From Amycolatopsis australiensis (GTDB taxonomy: Bacteria > Actinomycetota > Actinomycetes > Mycobacteriales > Pseudonocardiaceae): a DNA stretch of 64,000 bases. How positions within the stretch are numbered: position 1 is the first letter of the stretch; each line of letters starts with the position of its first letter. Where the stretch lies: positions 5,890,001-5,954,000 of the forward strand of contig NZ_FPJG01000006.1 in assembly GCF_900119165.1 (NCBI RefSeq), read 5' to 3'. The notes under the pieces were generated by a model. The model was not told where the DNA came from. It made no database searches and saw nothing but the letters and a program-made list of their open reading frames with translations. The translations under genes were made by a program, and so were the position numbers. This document shows positions 40,705-50,040 of the stretch, in pieces.

Positions 40705-42605
40705 GCCGTCGCCTCCTTCTCGCGCGTGATGCCGGCCGCCGGGAAGTGGCAGGCGACCAGGTGCTCGACCGGCTCGCCGAAGCGGACCGGGGTCTCGTCG
40801 TGGCACTTGGCCCGTGCCGCCGGGCAGCGGCCGGCGAACCGGCAGCCCGCCGGGAACTCGGCCGGGGCCGGGACGACGCCCTTGATCTGCGTCAGCCGGG
40901 CGTCGTTCTCCTCCAGCGACAGCACGGCGCTGAGCAGCCCCCGCGTGTAGTGGTGCCGCGGCGAGCCGACGACCTCGGCCGTGGCGCCCAGCTCGGCGAC
41001 CTGGCCGCCGTACATCACGACGACGCGGTCGGCGATCTCGGACACCAGCGCGAGGTCGTGCGAGACGAGGATGAGCGCGAAACCCAGTTCTTCCTGGAGC
41101 CGCAGCAGCAGCGCCATGATCTGGGCCTGCACGGTGACGTCGAGCGCGGTGGTCGGCTCGTCGGCGACGATCAGCTTCGGGCTGCGCGAGAGCGCCATCG
41201 CGATCAACACGCGCTGGCGCTGGCCGCCGGACAGCTCGTGCGGGTAGGCCCGCAGCGTCCGTTCCGGGTCGAGGTTGACCAGCTCCAGCAGCTCGGCCGG
41301 GGTGCGGGTGCCGCCGCGGCGGGTGAACTGCTTGAGCTGGGCGCGGATCGTCATCGCCGGGTTGAGGCTGCTGAGCGCGTCCTGGTAGATCATCGCGATG
41401 TCGTGGCCGAGGTGCCGGCGGCGTTCGCCCGGGCGCAGGTTCAGCAGATCCCGCCGCGCGAAGCGGACCTGGCCGGACACCTTCGCGGCCGGCGGCTGCA
41501 GGCCGAGGATCGACAGCGCGGTGAGCGTCTTGCCGCACCCGGACTCGCCGATCAGGCCGAGCACCTCGCCGGCGCGCACGCTGAAGGACACGCCGTCGAC
41601 GACGTCGGCACCGCCGTGGCGGCCCGGGAAGGAGATCCGGAGCCGGTCGACCTCCAGGACCGTCTCGCGGTGGTCCACCGACCGGGCGGTGCGGGCGAGC
41701 CGCTCCCCCGCCTCCCGCAGGCCCGCGATGGGCAGGACGGGTGCGGTGTCGGCGTCGTCGCGTGCCTCGACCGCCTTCGCCACCTCGGCGGCCTTCACCG
41801 CGCGGGTCGACGGCGCGGCCCACGCGTCCGAGATGCGCTCGGACAGGATGTTCAGCGCCAGCACGGTGACCAGGATCAGCAGGCCGGGGAACAGCGTCGC
41901 CCACCAGCCGCCGGTCAGGACCAGGTCCTTGCCGTCGGCGAGCACCGAACCCCACGACGGGTCCGGCGGCTGGATGCCGGCGCCGACGAACGACAGCGAC
42001 GCCTCGAAGACGATCGCGTCGGCGACGGTGACCGTGCAGAACACGAGCACCGGCGCGGCGCAGTTGACCGCGACGTGCCGGGTCAGCACGAAGAACCGGC
42101 GGGCCCCGATGACGCGCTCGGCGGCGACGTAGTCCTCGCCGTACTGGGCCAGGACGTTCGCCCGCACGACCCGGGCCACCGGTGGCATGTTGAGGAACCC
42201 GATGGCCAGGATCAGCACCTGGATGCCGTGGCCGAACACCGCGACCAGCACCGCCGCGAGCGCGATGCCCGGGAACGCCATGATGACGTCGAGGACGCGC
42301 ATGATCACGGCGTCCACCCGGCGGTGCGACGTCGCGGCGAACGCCCCGATCACCGCTCCCGACACGAGCGCGAGCGCCACCGCCCCCAGGCCGATGGCGA
42401 GCGACCAGCGCGTGCCGGCGACGAGCCGGGAGAAGATGTCGCGGCCCGAGGTGTCCGTGCCGAACCAGTGGGCGCTGCTCGGGCCGCCGGTGTCGGTGCT
42501 GAGCGCGTCCGGGCTGTGCGTGGCCACGAGCGTGCCGAGCACGGCGACCAGGACCAGGACGCCGAGGATCGCGAGTGCGGGCCAGGCCCCGCGCAGGCGC
42601 TTCAC
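40701..42605 (-). CDS. Fused ABC permease-ATPase (OppC-OppD)
   Basis: A 634-residue fusion. Residues 1 to about 290 are an OppC/DppC permease: N-terminal helix LAILGVLVLVAVLGTLVATH, HWFGTDTSGRDIFSRLVAGTRWSL and the EAA-like loop with GRFAxx-type LNMPPVARVVRANVLAQYGEDYV. After a hydrophilic linker of ~55 residues, an OppD ATPase follows: GESGCGKTLTALSIL (Walker A), [29 protein letters not shown] and the Cys-rich tail CRFAGRCPAARAKC. Such fusions are known but less common than separate subunits. GTG overlaps the OppB stop. Confidence 0.92.
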   Translation of the reverse strand: MKRLRGAWPALAILGVLVLVAVLGTLVATHSPDALSTDTGGPSSAHWFGTDTSGRDIFSRLVAGTRWSLAIGLGAVALALVSGAVIGAFAATSHRRVDAVIMRVLDVIMAFPGIALAAVLVAVFGHGIQVLILAIGFLNMPPVARVVRANVLAQYGEDYVAAERVIGARRFFVLTRHVAVNCAAPVLVFCTVTVADAIVFEASLSFVGAGIQPPDPSWGSVLADGKDLVLTGGWWATLFPGLLILVTVLALNILSERISDAWAAPSTRAVKAAEVAKAVEARDDADTAPVLPIAGLREAGERLARTARSVDHRETVLEVDRLRISFPGRHGGADVVDGVSFSVRAGEVLGLIGESGCGKTLTALSILGLQPPAAKVSGQVRFARRDLLNLRPGERRRHLGHDIAMIYQDALSSLNPAMTIRAQLKQFTRRGGTRTPAELLELVNLDPERTLRAYPHELSGGQRQRVLIAMALSRSPKLIVADEPTTALDVTVQAQIMALLLRLQEELGFALILVSHDLALVSEIADRVVVMYGGQVAELGATAEVVGSPRHHYTRGLLSAVLSLEENDARLTQIKGVVPAPAEFPAGCRFAGRCPAARAKCHDETPVRFGEPVEHLVACHFPAAGITREKEATA

Positions 42606-43561
42606 GCGTGGCTCCGCAGGCGCGGGTTGGCGATCAGGTACAGCACGTCGACGACGAGGTTGACCAGGACGAACCCGATCGCGATCGTGATGACGAACCC
42701 CTGCACCTTGGCGGTGTCGCCGTCGGTGACGGCCTGGATCATGTTCTGCCCCATCCCCGGCAGCGCGAACATCGTCTCGATGACGACGGCGCCGCCCAGC
42801 AGGTAGCCGACCCGCAGGCCGAGCACGGTCAGCGGCGTGACGAGCGCGTTGCGCAGCACGTTGCGCCCGACCACGACCACCGGCGGCAGGCCGCCGCCGC
42901 GCGCGGTGCGGACGTAGTCCTTGTCCAGCTCTTCGACCATCGACGTCCGGATCACCCGGGTCAGCTGGGCGGCCACCGGCAGCGCCAGGGAGACCGCCGG
43001 CAGCGCCAGCGAGTTCAGCCAGCCGCCGACGGAGTCGGCCGGGCTGACGTAGCCGCTGGTCGGGAACAGGCCCTGGCCGACGGCCAGCCACTGCACCAGC
43101 AGCAGCGCCACCCAGAACGCGGGCGCGGCGACCCCGGCGAGGGTGACCACGCGGATCAGCTTGTCGGGCCAGCGATCGCGGAACAGCGCCGACGTCACGC
43201 CGAGCACCAGCGCCGCCACGAGCGCGATGACCAGCCCGAGCAGGGTCAGCTGCACGGTCAGCGGCAGCGCGGTCGCGATGGTCTGCCCGACCGGCTGCTT
43301 GGTGATCACGCTGGTGCCGAAGTCGCCCTGCAGCAGGTGCCAGACGAAGTGGACGTACTGCAGCGGCAGCGGGTCCAGCAGCCCGTTCTCCTCCCGGAAC
43401 CGCTGGAGCTGCTCGGCGGTGGCGTTCGCGCCGTCGAACGCGGCCAGCGCCGGGTCGGTCGGGGCGAAGCGCATCACGACGAACACGAACAGGATCACGC
43501 CGAGCAGCAGCGGGATCAGGGCGAGGATGCGGCTGAGCAGCATCCGCACGACGACGGCCAC
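42602..43561 (-). CDS. ABC transporter permease, OppB/DppB type
   Basis: A 319-residue permease with six hydrophobic helices. N-terminal LLSRILALIPLLLGVILFVFVVMRFAPTDPA, then LQGDFGTSVITKQPVGQTIATALPLTVQL, are the OppB signatures, and the EAA loop is TRVIRTSMVEELDKDYVRTARGGGLPP. It forms the membrane channel with the OppC half of the next gene. GTG start; the stop overlaps the next start (GTGA). Confidence 0.92.
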   Translation of the reverse strand: MAVVVRMLLSRILALIPLLLGVILFVFVVMRFAPTDPALAAFDGANATAEQLQRFREENGLLDPLPLQYVHFVWHLLQGDFGTSVITKQPVGQTIATALPLTVQLTLLGLVIALVAALVLGVTSALFRDRWPDKLIRVVTLAGVAAPAFWVALLLVQWLAVGQGLFPTSGYVSPADSVGGWLNSLALPAVSLALPVAAQLTRVIRTSMVEELDKDYVRTARGGGLPPVVVVGRNVLRNALVTPLTVLGLRVGYLLGGAVVIETMFALPGMGQNMIQAVTDGDTAKVQGFVITIAIGFVLVNLVVDVLYLIANPRLRSHA

Positions 43562-43574
43562 GGGTGTTCTCCTC

Positions 43575-45173
43575 CTAGACCGGCTTGGCCTGGTTCAGGT
43601 AGATGCCGGGGTAGCCCTGGGCACGCACCCCGGTGATCGCCTTCGGGTCCCACGCCGTGCCGAGCTGGGTGAACACGACCGGGTAGATCACGGCCTGCTC
43701 CGAAATCCGGTCCAGCAGCTGCTTGTTCAGCGCCGTGCGCTTGGCTTCGTCGGGCTCGGCCGCGGCCTGGTCCTGCAGCTGCTGCAGCGCCTGGGCGTCC
43801 GGGCCGGTCCAGCGGGCGTACTTGCTCGTCAGGATCGACTTGGCGTCGTAGTAGTAGCGGATGAGCAGGTCTGGGTCGTTGCCGAACTGCATCGGGTTGT
43901 TGGTCGTCGCGACGACCTGGAAGTCCGTGCCGGCGTCCAGCTTGGAGAACAGCGCCTTGGTGTCCTGGGAGTCCAAAGTGGTCTGGACGCCGATCGCGTC
44001 CCAGCCTTCCTTGATCACCTTGACGCAGTCGGCGACCAGCGAGGTGTTCGTGGTGGACAGCGTGACCTTGAGGCCGCTCACGCCGGCCTGCTGCAGCAGC
44101 TGCTTCGCCTTCTCGGGGTGGTAGACGAAGTCCTGCGCGGCGGGCTGCGACGACGGGAGCTTCGGGTTGATGAACGACGTCCCGGGCGAGCCCGCGCCCT
44201 TGAGGCCGATGTCGATCATCTTCTGCTTGTCGATGGCGTAGTGCAGGGCCTGCCGGACGAGCTTGTTGTCGAAGGGCGCGTGCGCGGTGTTGAAGAGCAG
44301 GAAGAGGTTGTTGCCGCCGTCGGCGAACTCGACGGTGCGGCCGGCCTTGCGCAGCTGCTCGGCGTTGGCGGCCGGGATGTTCTCGGCGATCTGCGCGTCC
44401 GGCTTGGCGCCGGAGATGGCGGCGACGCGCGGCGCGGCGTCCACGATGGACTTCCACAGCATCCGGTCGTAGGCGGCCGGGCGCGGGCCGTTGTAGTCGG
44501 CGAACTTCTCGAAGCTGGTGTGGCTCAGCGGCGCCTGCTCGACGACCTTGTACGGGCCGGAGCCGACGACCTTGCCGCTCTTGGCGTCGTCCCACTTGCC
44601 GTCGTAGACGTGCTTGGGCACGATCTTGCAGCACTGGATGCGCTGCAGCGCGTACGGGAAGGGGAACTTCAGGACGAACTCGACCGAGCGGTCGCCGGTC
44701 TTGCGGACCTCGGCCAGCCAGTGCGAGAAGAAGCTGTGGATCAGCACGTTCTCCTTCTCGTCGAGGGCCCTGGCGTAGGTGAAGACGACGTCGTCGGCGG
44801 TCACCGGCTGCCCGTCGTGCCACTTGGCGCCGTCTCTCAGGTCGAACTTCAGGCTGGTGCCGCTCGTGTCCGCGGGCAGCGCCTTGGCCAGGCCCGGGAA
44901 CGGCGCGCGGGTGATCGGGTCACCCTCCACGAGGGACTCGTAGCAGTGCAGCATCGCGGCCATGGAGAACGCGGACGCGGTCTGCAGCGGGTCCCACGTC
45001 TGGTTGTTGCCGTAGCCGATCACGGCGGTCAGCGAGCCCGCCGAGCTGCCGGTCTTGTTGGTGGACGCCGGTCCGCCGCACGCGGCGAGCACGGCGGGGA
45101 ACGCCAGGGCCGCGCCGGCGAAGGTGCTGTAGCGCAGCAACTGGCGGCGGCTGAGCGACGGGCTCTGGGACAT
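43575..45173 (-). CDS. ABC transporter substrate-binding lipoprotein, SBP_bac_5 family
   Basis: A 532-residue extracellular solute-binding protein. SLSRRQLLRYSTF is a twin-arginine-like signal followed by LAAC with lipidation Cys at 32. LKFDLRDGAKWHDGQPVTADDVVFTYARALD is the family-5 (OppA/DppA/NikA) signature. The ligand may be a peptide or an oligosaccharide; the sialidase and lyase in the same unit suggest a glycan, by inference. It is the first gene of a seven-gene leftward operon opposite a FadR regulator. Confidence 0.92.
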   Translation of the reverse strand: MSQSPSLSRRQLLRYSTFAGAALAFPAVLAACGGPASTNKTGSSAGSLTAVIGYGNNQTWDPLQTASAFSMAAMLHCYESLVEGDPITRAPFPGLAKALPADTSGTSLKFDLRDGAKWHDGQPVTADDVVFTYARALDEKENVLIHSFFSHWLAEVRKTGDRSVEFVLKFPFPYALQRIQCCKIVPKHVYDGKWDDAKSGKVVGSGPYKVVEQAPLSHTSFEKFADYNGPRPAAYDRMLWKSIVDAAPRVAAISGAKPDAQIAENIPAANAEQLRKAGRTVEFADGGNNLFLLFNTAHAPFDNKLVRQALHYAIDKQKMIDIGLKGAGSPGTSFINPKLPSSQPAAQDFVYHPEKAKQLLQQAGVSGLKVTLSTTNTSLVADCVKVIKEGWDAIGVQTTLDSQDTKALFSKLDAGTDFQVVATTNNPMQFGNDPDLLIRYYYDAKSILTSKYARWTGPDAQALQQLQDQAAAEPDEAKRTALNKQLLDRISEQAVIYPVVFTQLGTAWDPKAITGVRAQGYPGIYLNQAKPV

Positions 45174-45199
45174 CGCTGTCTCCCGGGGGCCTGAAACGG

Positions 45200-45218
45200 T
45201 AGGACGTGGGACGTCCTA
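45200..45218 (-). promoter_or_regulatory. Perfect palindrome, probable FadR/GntR operator
   Basis: TAGGACGT, 3 bases, ACGTCCTA. It lies 26 bases before the substrate-binding protein ATG, in the gap shared with the divergent FadR gene. Size and symmetry suit a dimeric FadR-type repressor. Confidence 0.6.
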
Positions 45219-45314
45219 TGACCGGCGTGAGCCTAGGATGGCTTCGCGAGCCGGTCAAGAGCCGGTCTCGCGCCCGTCCGGGCGGCGAAGCCGGGCATGT
45301 CACAGCTCTGGACG

Positions 45315-45332
45315 TATGACGTAGGATGTCCT
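45315..45332 (+). promoter_or_regulatory. Second candidate FadR/GntR site near the regulator gene
   Basis: TATGACGTAGGATGTCCT contains AGGA-TG-TCCT and shares the words AGGAC/T-GT and TATGAC with the 45200 palindrome. It lies 27 bases before the regulator GTG, so it could mediate autorepression. Confidence 0.4.
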
Positions 45333-45359
45333 CTCATGCCGCACCCGGGGAGGACAGCC

Positions 45360-46085
45360 GTGGCCCGTCCGCAGCGCAGCGAAGAGATCACCAAGCGCAT
45401 CATCGACCTGATCGTCGAGCGGGAGCTCCCGCCGGGCGCGCCCATGCCCACCGAGCTGAGCCTGATGGAGGACATCGGCGTCAGCCGCAACTCCATCCGC
45501 GAGGCCATCAAGGCCCTGCAGGCCCTCGGCATCGTCGAGATCCGCCACGGCTACGGCACGTTCGTCGGCTCGGCCGGGTCGGAGTCGCTGCAGACCTGGC
45601 TGCTGTTCCGCACCCGCGCCCGCGGCGCCACCGACGTCGGGCGGCTGCGCGACCTGCTGGAGGTGCGGGAGATGCTCGAAACCGAGCTGACCCGCCGCGT
45701 CGCCGCGGACCACCGGCCCGAGCTGGTGGAAGAGCTGCAGGCGTGCGTGGTGCGGATGCGCCGCAAGGGCCCGGACGCCGCGGACGCCGACCGCGAATTC
45801 CACGACCTCATCTGCGCCGAGGCCGGGTTCGACCTCGCCCGCGAGCTCACGGGCCTGTTCTGGGACGTCTACCGGATCGCCGAAAGCGAGCTGGGCGGCC
45901 CGGCCTCCTCCCCCACGGCCACGGCGAAGCGGCACCAGGCGATCGTCGACGCGCTGGTGCTGCGCGACGCCGATGCGGCGGCCGAAGCCGTGCACCGGCA
46001 CTTCGACGAGGTCCGCAAGCGCGCCAAAGCGGGTCCGTACGGCGGTTTCGGCGTCGCCCGGCCGATTCCCGCCGCGCGGTCCTGA
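45360..46085 (+). CDS. FadR/GntR-family transcriptional regulator
   Basis: A 241-residue regulator. The winged helix has IIDLIVERELPPGAPMPTELSLMEDIGVSRNSIREAIKALQALGIVEIRHGYGTFV, shown here as its two main parts: the PTE-L recognition helix and the GxGTFV wing. The C-terminal FCD domain binds a small-molecule effector through Asp/His ligands (DREFHDLICAEAG). It probably represses the divergent transporter-sialidase operon and responds to a sugar acid. GTG 45360 is chosen because GGGGAGGA sits 5 bases before it; ATG 45336 and 45297 lack one. Confidence 0.9.
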   Translation: MARPQRSEEITKRIIDLIVERELPPGAPMPTELSLMEDIGVSRNSIREAIKALQALGIVEIRHGYGTFVGSAGSESLQTWLLFRTRARGATDVGRLRDLLEVREMLETELTRRVAADHRPELVEELQACVVRMRRKGPDAADADREFHDLICAEAGFDLARELTGLFWDVYRIAESELGGPASSPTATAKRHQAIVDALVLRDADAAAEAVHRHFDEVRKRAKAGPYGGFGVARPIPAARS

Positions 46086-46101
46086 CGCTGCGTCGCGGGG
46101 T

Positions 46102-46740
46102 TCAGCCCGGGTGGCAGAGCCCGCGCTCGTACGCCAGCAATCCCGCCTCCGTCCGGTGTGCGCAGCCCAGTTTCCGCACCACCTGCGCGACCAGGCTCCG
46201 CGCCACCGGCTCTGTCACCTCCAGCCGGGTCGCGATTTCCGCGTTCGTCGCCGCCTGGCCCACCCACGCCAGCACTTGCCGCTCGCGGCCGGTCAGGCTG
46301 TCCACTCTCGCCAGGCGCTCGTCCCGCGGGCCCGACAGCCGGGTCGCCGCCGAGACCAGGCGGCGGGCCGCGTCCGGGGACAGCACCCGGTGGCCGTCCG
46401 CCGCCAAGCGGACCAGCCTGATCAGCTCCTTCCGGCGGGCCGAACGCAGCAGGAATCCCGATGCGCCGTCGCGCAGCGCCCGCAGGATCGCCGCGTCCGA
46501 GTCGAACGTGACCAGGGCCAGTACCGCCGGGCGGCGCGCCACCGGGCCGAGCGGGCCCAGCCGCAGGTCCAGCAGCACCACGTCCGGCAGCCGGCGGCGG
46601 ACCGTCACGCCCGCCGCCGTCGCGTCCGGGACCGCGCCCACCAGCTCGATGCCGTCCGCTTCGGCCAGCAGCCCGCCGAGGCGGGCCCGCACCGCCGGGT
46701 CGCGTTCGGCCACCACCACGCGGACCGGCGGGGCGACCAC
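46102..46740 (-). CDS. LuxR-type response regulator
   Basis: A 212-residue protein. Receiver domain: VRVVVAERDPAVRARLGGLL and VVLLDLRLG with the phosphoacceptor Asp; the conserved Lys position reads GFLLRSA, Arg instead of Lys. C-terminal LuxR helix-turn-helix: LTGRERQVLAWVGQAATNAEIATRLEVTEPVARSLVAQVVRKLG. No sensor kinase is adjacent, and the Lys change hints at altered phosphorylation control. Last gene of a unit with the P450 and a 129-residue protein (2-base gap). Confidence 0.85.
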   Translation of the reverse strand: MVAPPVRVVVAERDPAVRARLGGLLAEADGIELVGAVPDATAAGVTVRRRLPDVVLLDLRLGPLGPVARRPAVLALVTFDSDAAILRALRDGASGFLLRSARRKELIRLVRLAADGHRVLSPDAARRLVSAATRLSGPRDERLARVDSLTGRERQVLAWVGQAATNAEIATRLEVTEPVARSLVAQVVRKLGCAHRTEAGLLAYERGLCHPG

Positions 46741-46742
46741 CC

Positions 46743-47132
46743 TCAGCCCTGGGGCCGCAAGCGGATCAACGGCAGGTCCGTGCGGGACGCGCCCACCAGG
46801 TCACGCCCGCCGGGGCCGGTCAGCCGCAGCTCGCGGAACCGCACCGCCGACAGCTGCGCCGCCTCGATCGGGTACACGTCGCCGTAGCGCCTGATCTTGT
46901 CGACCAGCTCCTTGCCCAGCAGCTCCACCAGCCCGGCGTGCCGGGTCGCGCCGCCGCCCAGCGGGACGTCCAGCTGCTTGCGGACCTCGGGAAACCGCTG
47001 GTCCAGCTCGACGGCCAGCTGGTGGATCGTGACGTAGGGCTGCCCGAAGTCGGCCGCGTCCGGTCCCGGCGGGATGTCCTGCAGCACCTTGACGAGCTTG
47101 TCGTCCATCCCCAGCTTGTCCCACAGGGTCAC
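46743..47132 (-). CDS. Conserved hypothetical protein, unknown
   Basis: A 129-residue protein, MTLWDKLGMDDKLVKVLQDIPPGPDAADFGQPYVTIHQLAVELDQRFPE in opening pattern, with an ATRHAGLVELLGKELVDKIRRYGDVYPIEAAQLS helical centre. No signal or membrane segment. GTG 47132 follows a GGGAGGA site. Located between a P450 and a response regulator in one transcript. Function not assigned; a small DNA- or protein-binding partner is conceivable. Confidence 0.7.
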   Translation of the reverse strand: MTLWDKLGMDDKLVKVLQDIPPGPDAADFGQPYVTIHQLAVELDQRFPEVRKQLDVPLGGGATRHAGLVELLGKELVDKIRRYGDVYPIEAAQLSAVRFRELRLTGPGGRDLVGASRTDLPLIRLRPQG

Positions 47133-47162
47133 GGTGTCCTCCCGTCGCGGCCGCGCCCACGT

Positions 47163-48371
47163 CTACCAGAGGACGGGCACGCGGTCCACTCCCCCGGTGA
47201 CACGGTTCGTCCGGATCGCCAGTTCATCGACCGGCACGGCCAGCCGCAGCCCGGGGAACCGGCGGAACAGCGAGCCGAACACGACGCGCAGCTCGGTGCG
47301 GGCGAGGCTCGCGCCGATGCAGAACCAGCCGCCGTAGGCGAACGCCACGTGCGCGTTGGGCTTGCGGCCCGGGTCGAACTCCGCCGCGTCCGGGAACACC
47401 GACGGGTCCCGGTTCGCCGCCCCGAGCGCCAGGACGACCGCGTCGCCGCGGGCGATCGTCACGCCGCCGAGCTCGACGTCGTCGTGGGCGTACCGCAGGA
47501 CGCCCAGGCCGCCCGGCGCGGCCAGCCGCAGGATCTCTTCGACGACGCCGTGGACCTGCCCCTCGGGGTCGGCGGCCAGCGCGTCGCGCCGGGCGAGGTC
47601 GGTGAGCAGGTAGAGCACGCCGAGGTCGATCCGGTTGGACGTCGTCTCGTGGCCGGCGAACAGCAGGCCGGCGGCGAGGCGGGCGAGGTCGTCGTCGCCG
47701 AAGGCCGGCTCCTCGGCCTGGGCGCGGACGAGGTCCGAGACGACGTCCTGGCCGGGCTCGCGCCGCTTGTCCGCCGCGAGGCGGGCCATGTAGGCGGCGA
47801 ACTCGTCGAGCGCGGCGTCGGCGCCGTCGCCGATGTCCATCCGGCCCATCCGCTCCGACAGCACGCGGAACGTGTCGCGGTCCGCGGACGGGACGCCGAG
47901 CAGTTCGCAGATCACCAGCACCGGCAGCGGGAACGACAGGTGTTCGTGCAGGTCGACCGGCCCGCCCGCGCGTCGCGCGCGCTCCATGGCGGCGTAGCAG
48001 CCCTCGGCCAGCTCCTGGACGTGCCCGGCGAGCCGCCGGATCCGGTTGGCGGAGAACGCGGGCACGAGCATCTTCCGCATCCGGGCGTGCGTGTGGTGCT
48101 CGGTCTCGTGGTCGCCCTGCGGACGGCTGAGGATGGCGGCGTCCGACAGCGCCGACGCCTGCTCGGGCGCCGGGTGCGAGCGGCCGAACCGCGGGTCGGT
48201 GAACACGGCGCGGACCTGCTCGAACCCGGTGACCAGCCAGGCCGGGTCCCCGGTGGGGGTGGTCACCGGCACGACCGGCCCCTGCCGGCGCAGCACCTCG
48301 AACAGCGGGGCGATCTCCAGGACGTTCGGCCGCTCGAACGGCAGGCGCGGAGTGTCCGTGGTCGCGGTCAT
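47163..48371 (-). CDS. Cytochrome P450
   Basis: A 402-residue soluble bacterial P450. I-helix [12 protein letters not shown] has the AGxET motif, EEILR is the ExxR motif, and the Cys ligand (C351) lies in [15 protein letters not shown]. The heme-loop differs from FGxGxHxCxG: Ala for the first Gly and Trp for His. Actinobacterial CYP105/107-type enzymes hydroxylate small molecules. No ferredoxin gene adjoins. It heads the unit with the 129-residue protein and the response regulator. Confidence 0.9.
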   Translation of the reverse strand: MTATTDTPRLPFERPNVLEIAPLFEVLRRQGPVVPVTTPTGDPAWLVTGFEQVRAVFTDPRFGRSHPAPEQASALSDAAILSRPQGDHETEHHTHARMRKMLVPAFSANRIRRLAGHVQELAEGCYAAMERARRAGGPVDLHEHLSFPLPVLVICELLGVPSADRDTFRVLSERMGRMDIGDGADAALDEFAAYMARLAADKRREPGQDVVSDLVRAQAEEPAFGDDDLARLAAGLLFAGHETTSNRIDLGVLYLLTDLARRDALAADPEGQVHGVVEEILRLAAPGGLGVLRYAHDDVELGGVTIARGDAVVLALGAANRDPSVFPDAAEFDPGRKPNAHVAFAYGGWFCIGASLARTELRVVFGSLFRRFPGLRLAVPVDELAIRTNRVTGGVDRVPVLW

Positions 48372-48537
48372 CGGGTTCTCCTCCCGGATGCGCGGCCGGT
48401 CCGGCGCGACGCGGGCGGCCCGGTCACCGGCCGCTCCCCCGGTCCCCCGGATTCCACGGTACTCAGAAACCCGCGCGCGGGCGGGCAGCGCGCGATTCCC
48501 GCCCTTCCGGGCCGATCGGCCACAGGAGACGCGAGCC

Positions 48538-49929
48538 CTACAGCAGCTGCCAGGCGCGCGTGAGCGTGTCCCGCAGAATCTGCTCCATCTCGTCGAACTG
48601 CGCCTGATCGCAGACCAGCGGCGGCGACAGCTGCACGACCGGCTCGGCCCGGTCGTCGGCCCGGCAGTACAGCCCCGCGTCGAACAGCGCCTCCGACAGG
48701 AACCCCCGCAGCACCCGCTCGGACTCCGCGGCGCTGAAGGTCTCCTTGGTCGCCTTGTCCTTCACCAGCTCGATGCCGTAGAAGAACCCGGCCCCGCGGA
48801 CGTCGCCGACGATCGGCAGGTCGAGCAGCTTGTCCAAAGTGGACCGGAACGCCGTCTCACGGGAAAGCACGTGCCCGTAGAGGTCCTCGCGCGCGATCAG
48901 GTCGAGGTTCGCCAGCGCCACCGCGCACGACACCGGGTGCCCGCCGTAGGTCGAGCCGTGCATGAACGTCGTCGCGCCGCGCGTGAACGGCTCCATCAGC
49001 CGCTCGCTGGCGAGCACCGCGCCCAGCGGCGCGTACCCCGACGTCAGCCCCTTGGCCGTGGTGATGATGTCGGGCTGGTAGCCGTACCGCTTGGCCGCGA
49101 AGTCGTGGCCGACCCGGCCGAAGGCGCAGATCACCTCGTCGGAGACCAGCAGCACGTCGTGCTTGTCGCAGATTTCCCGCACGCGCGCGAAGTAGCCGGG
49201 CGGCGGCACGAAACAGCCGCCGGTGTTCTGGACCGGCTCCAGGAACACCGCCGCGACGGTGTCCGCGCCCTCGAACTCGATCGCCTGCTCGATCTGGTCG
49301 GCGGCCCAGCGCCCGTAGGCCGCGTAGTCGTCGGCGTGCTCGGTCGCGCGGTAGAAGTTCGTGTTCGGGACGCGCAGCGTGCTCGGCACCAGCGGCTCGA
49401 AGTCGGCCTTCGCCCCGGGGATGCCGGTGATCGACAGCGCACCCTGCGAGGTGCCGTGGTAGGCCAGTGCGCGGCTGATCACCTTGTGCTTGCCCGGCTT
49501 CCCGGCGAGCTTGAAGTACTGCTTGGCGAGCTTCCACGCCGTTTCGACCGATTCGCCGCCGCTCACGGTGAAGAAAACGCGGTTCAGGTCGCCCGGCGAC
49601 GCCTCGGCCAGCCGCGAAGCCAGCTCGATCGCCGCCGGGTGCGCGTGCCCCCACAGCGGGAAGTACGCCAGCTGCTTCGTCTGGCGCGCGGCGGCCTCGG
49701 CGAGTTCCTCGCGGCCGTGCCCGACCTGGACCGCGAACAGACCGGCGAGCCCGTCGAGATAGCGCTTCCCGCGGGCGTCCCAGATGTACGGGCCGTCGCC
49801 GCGCACGATCACCGGGACGTCGGTCTCGTCGTAGGCGGAGTGGCGGGTGAAGTGCATCCAGAGGTTGCTGTGGGCGGCACGGGCGAGCCCGGCAGCGTCG
49901 GCGGAGGCGAGGTCGGCGGTAGTGGTCAT
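48538..49929 (-). CDS. Class III aminotransferase (omega-amino acid / diamine:pyruvate type)
   Basis: A 463-residue PLP enzyme. [42 protein letters not shown], the [18 protein letters not shown] block with the PLP Asp, and [16 protein letters not shown] with the Schiff-base Lys match the omega-aminotransferase subgroup (beta-alanine, GABA or putrescine to semialdehyde). An Lrp-type regulator lies upstream on the same strand and an APC permease beyond it, consistent with amino acid catabolism. ATG 49929 is preferred over the upstream extension. Confidence 0.92.
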   Translation of the reverse strand: MTTTADLASADAAGLARAAHSNLWMHFTRHSAYDETDVPVIVRGDGPYIWDARGKRYLDGLAGLFAVQVGHGREELAEAAARQTKQLAYFPLWGHAHPAAIELASRLAEASPGDLNRVFFTVSGGESVETAWKLAKQYFKLAGKPGKHKVISRALAYHGTSQGALSITGIPGAKADFEPLVPSTLRVPNTNFYRATEHADDYAAYGRWAADQIEQAIEFEGADTVAAVFLEPVQNTGGCFVPPPGYFARVREICDKHDVLLVSDEVICAFGRVGHDFAAKRYGYQPDIITTAKGLTSGYAPLGAVLASERLMEPFTRGATTFMHGSTYGGHPVSCAVALANLDLIAREDLYGHVLSRETAFRSTLDKLLDLPIVGDVRGAGFFYGIELVKDKATKETFSAAESERVLRGFLSEALFDAGLYCRADDRAEPVVQLSPPLVCDQAQFDEMEQILRDTLTRAWQLL

Positions 49930-49972
49930 GCCTCGGTTATCGCACGCGTCGAAGCGTCGGCGCAAGCGATTC

Positions 49973-49998
49973 AGTCGTCCAGTCGAACTTGGACGACT
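49973..49998 (-). promoter_or_regulatory. Inverted repeat, probable Lrp/AsnC operator
   Basis: AGTCGTCCA, 8 bases, TGGACGACT, a perfect 9-bp inverted repeat 44 bases upstream of the aminotransferase ATG. A half-site AGTCGTCA recurs at 50036-50043. The adjacent Lrp-type regulator is the natural candidate to bind it. Confidence 0.55.
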
Positions 49999-50040
49999 AA
50001 TCCATGGTCAAGTTCACCGCTTCACCTTCGAATTTAGTCG

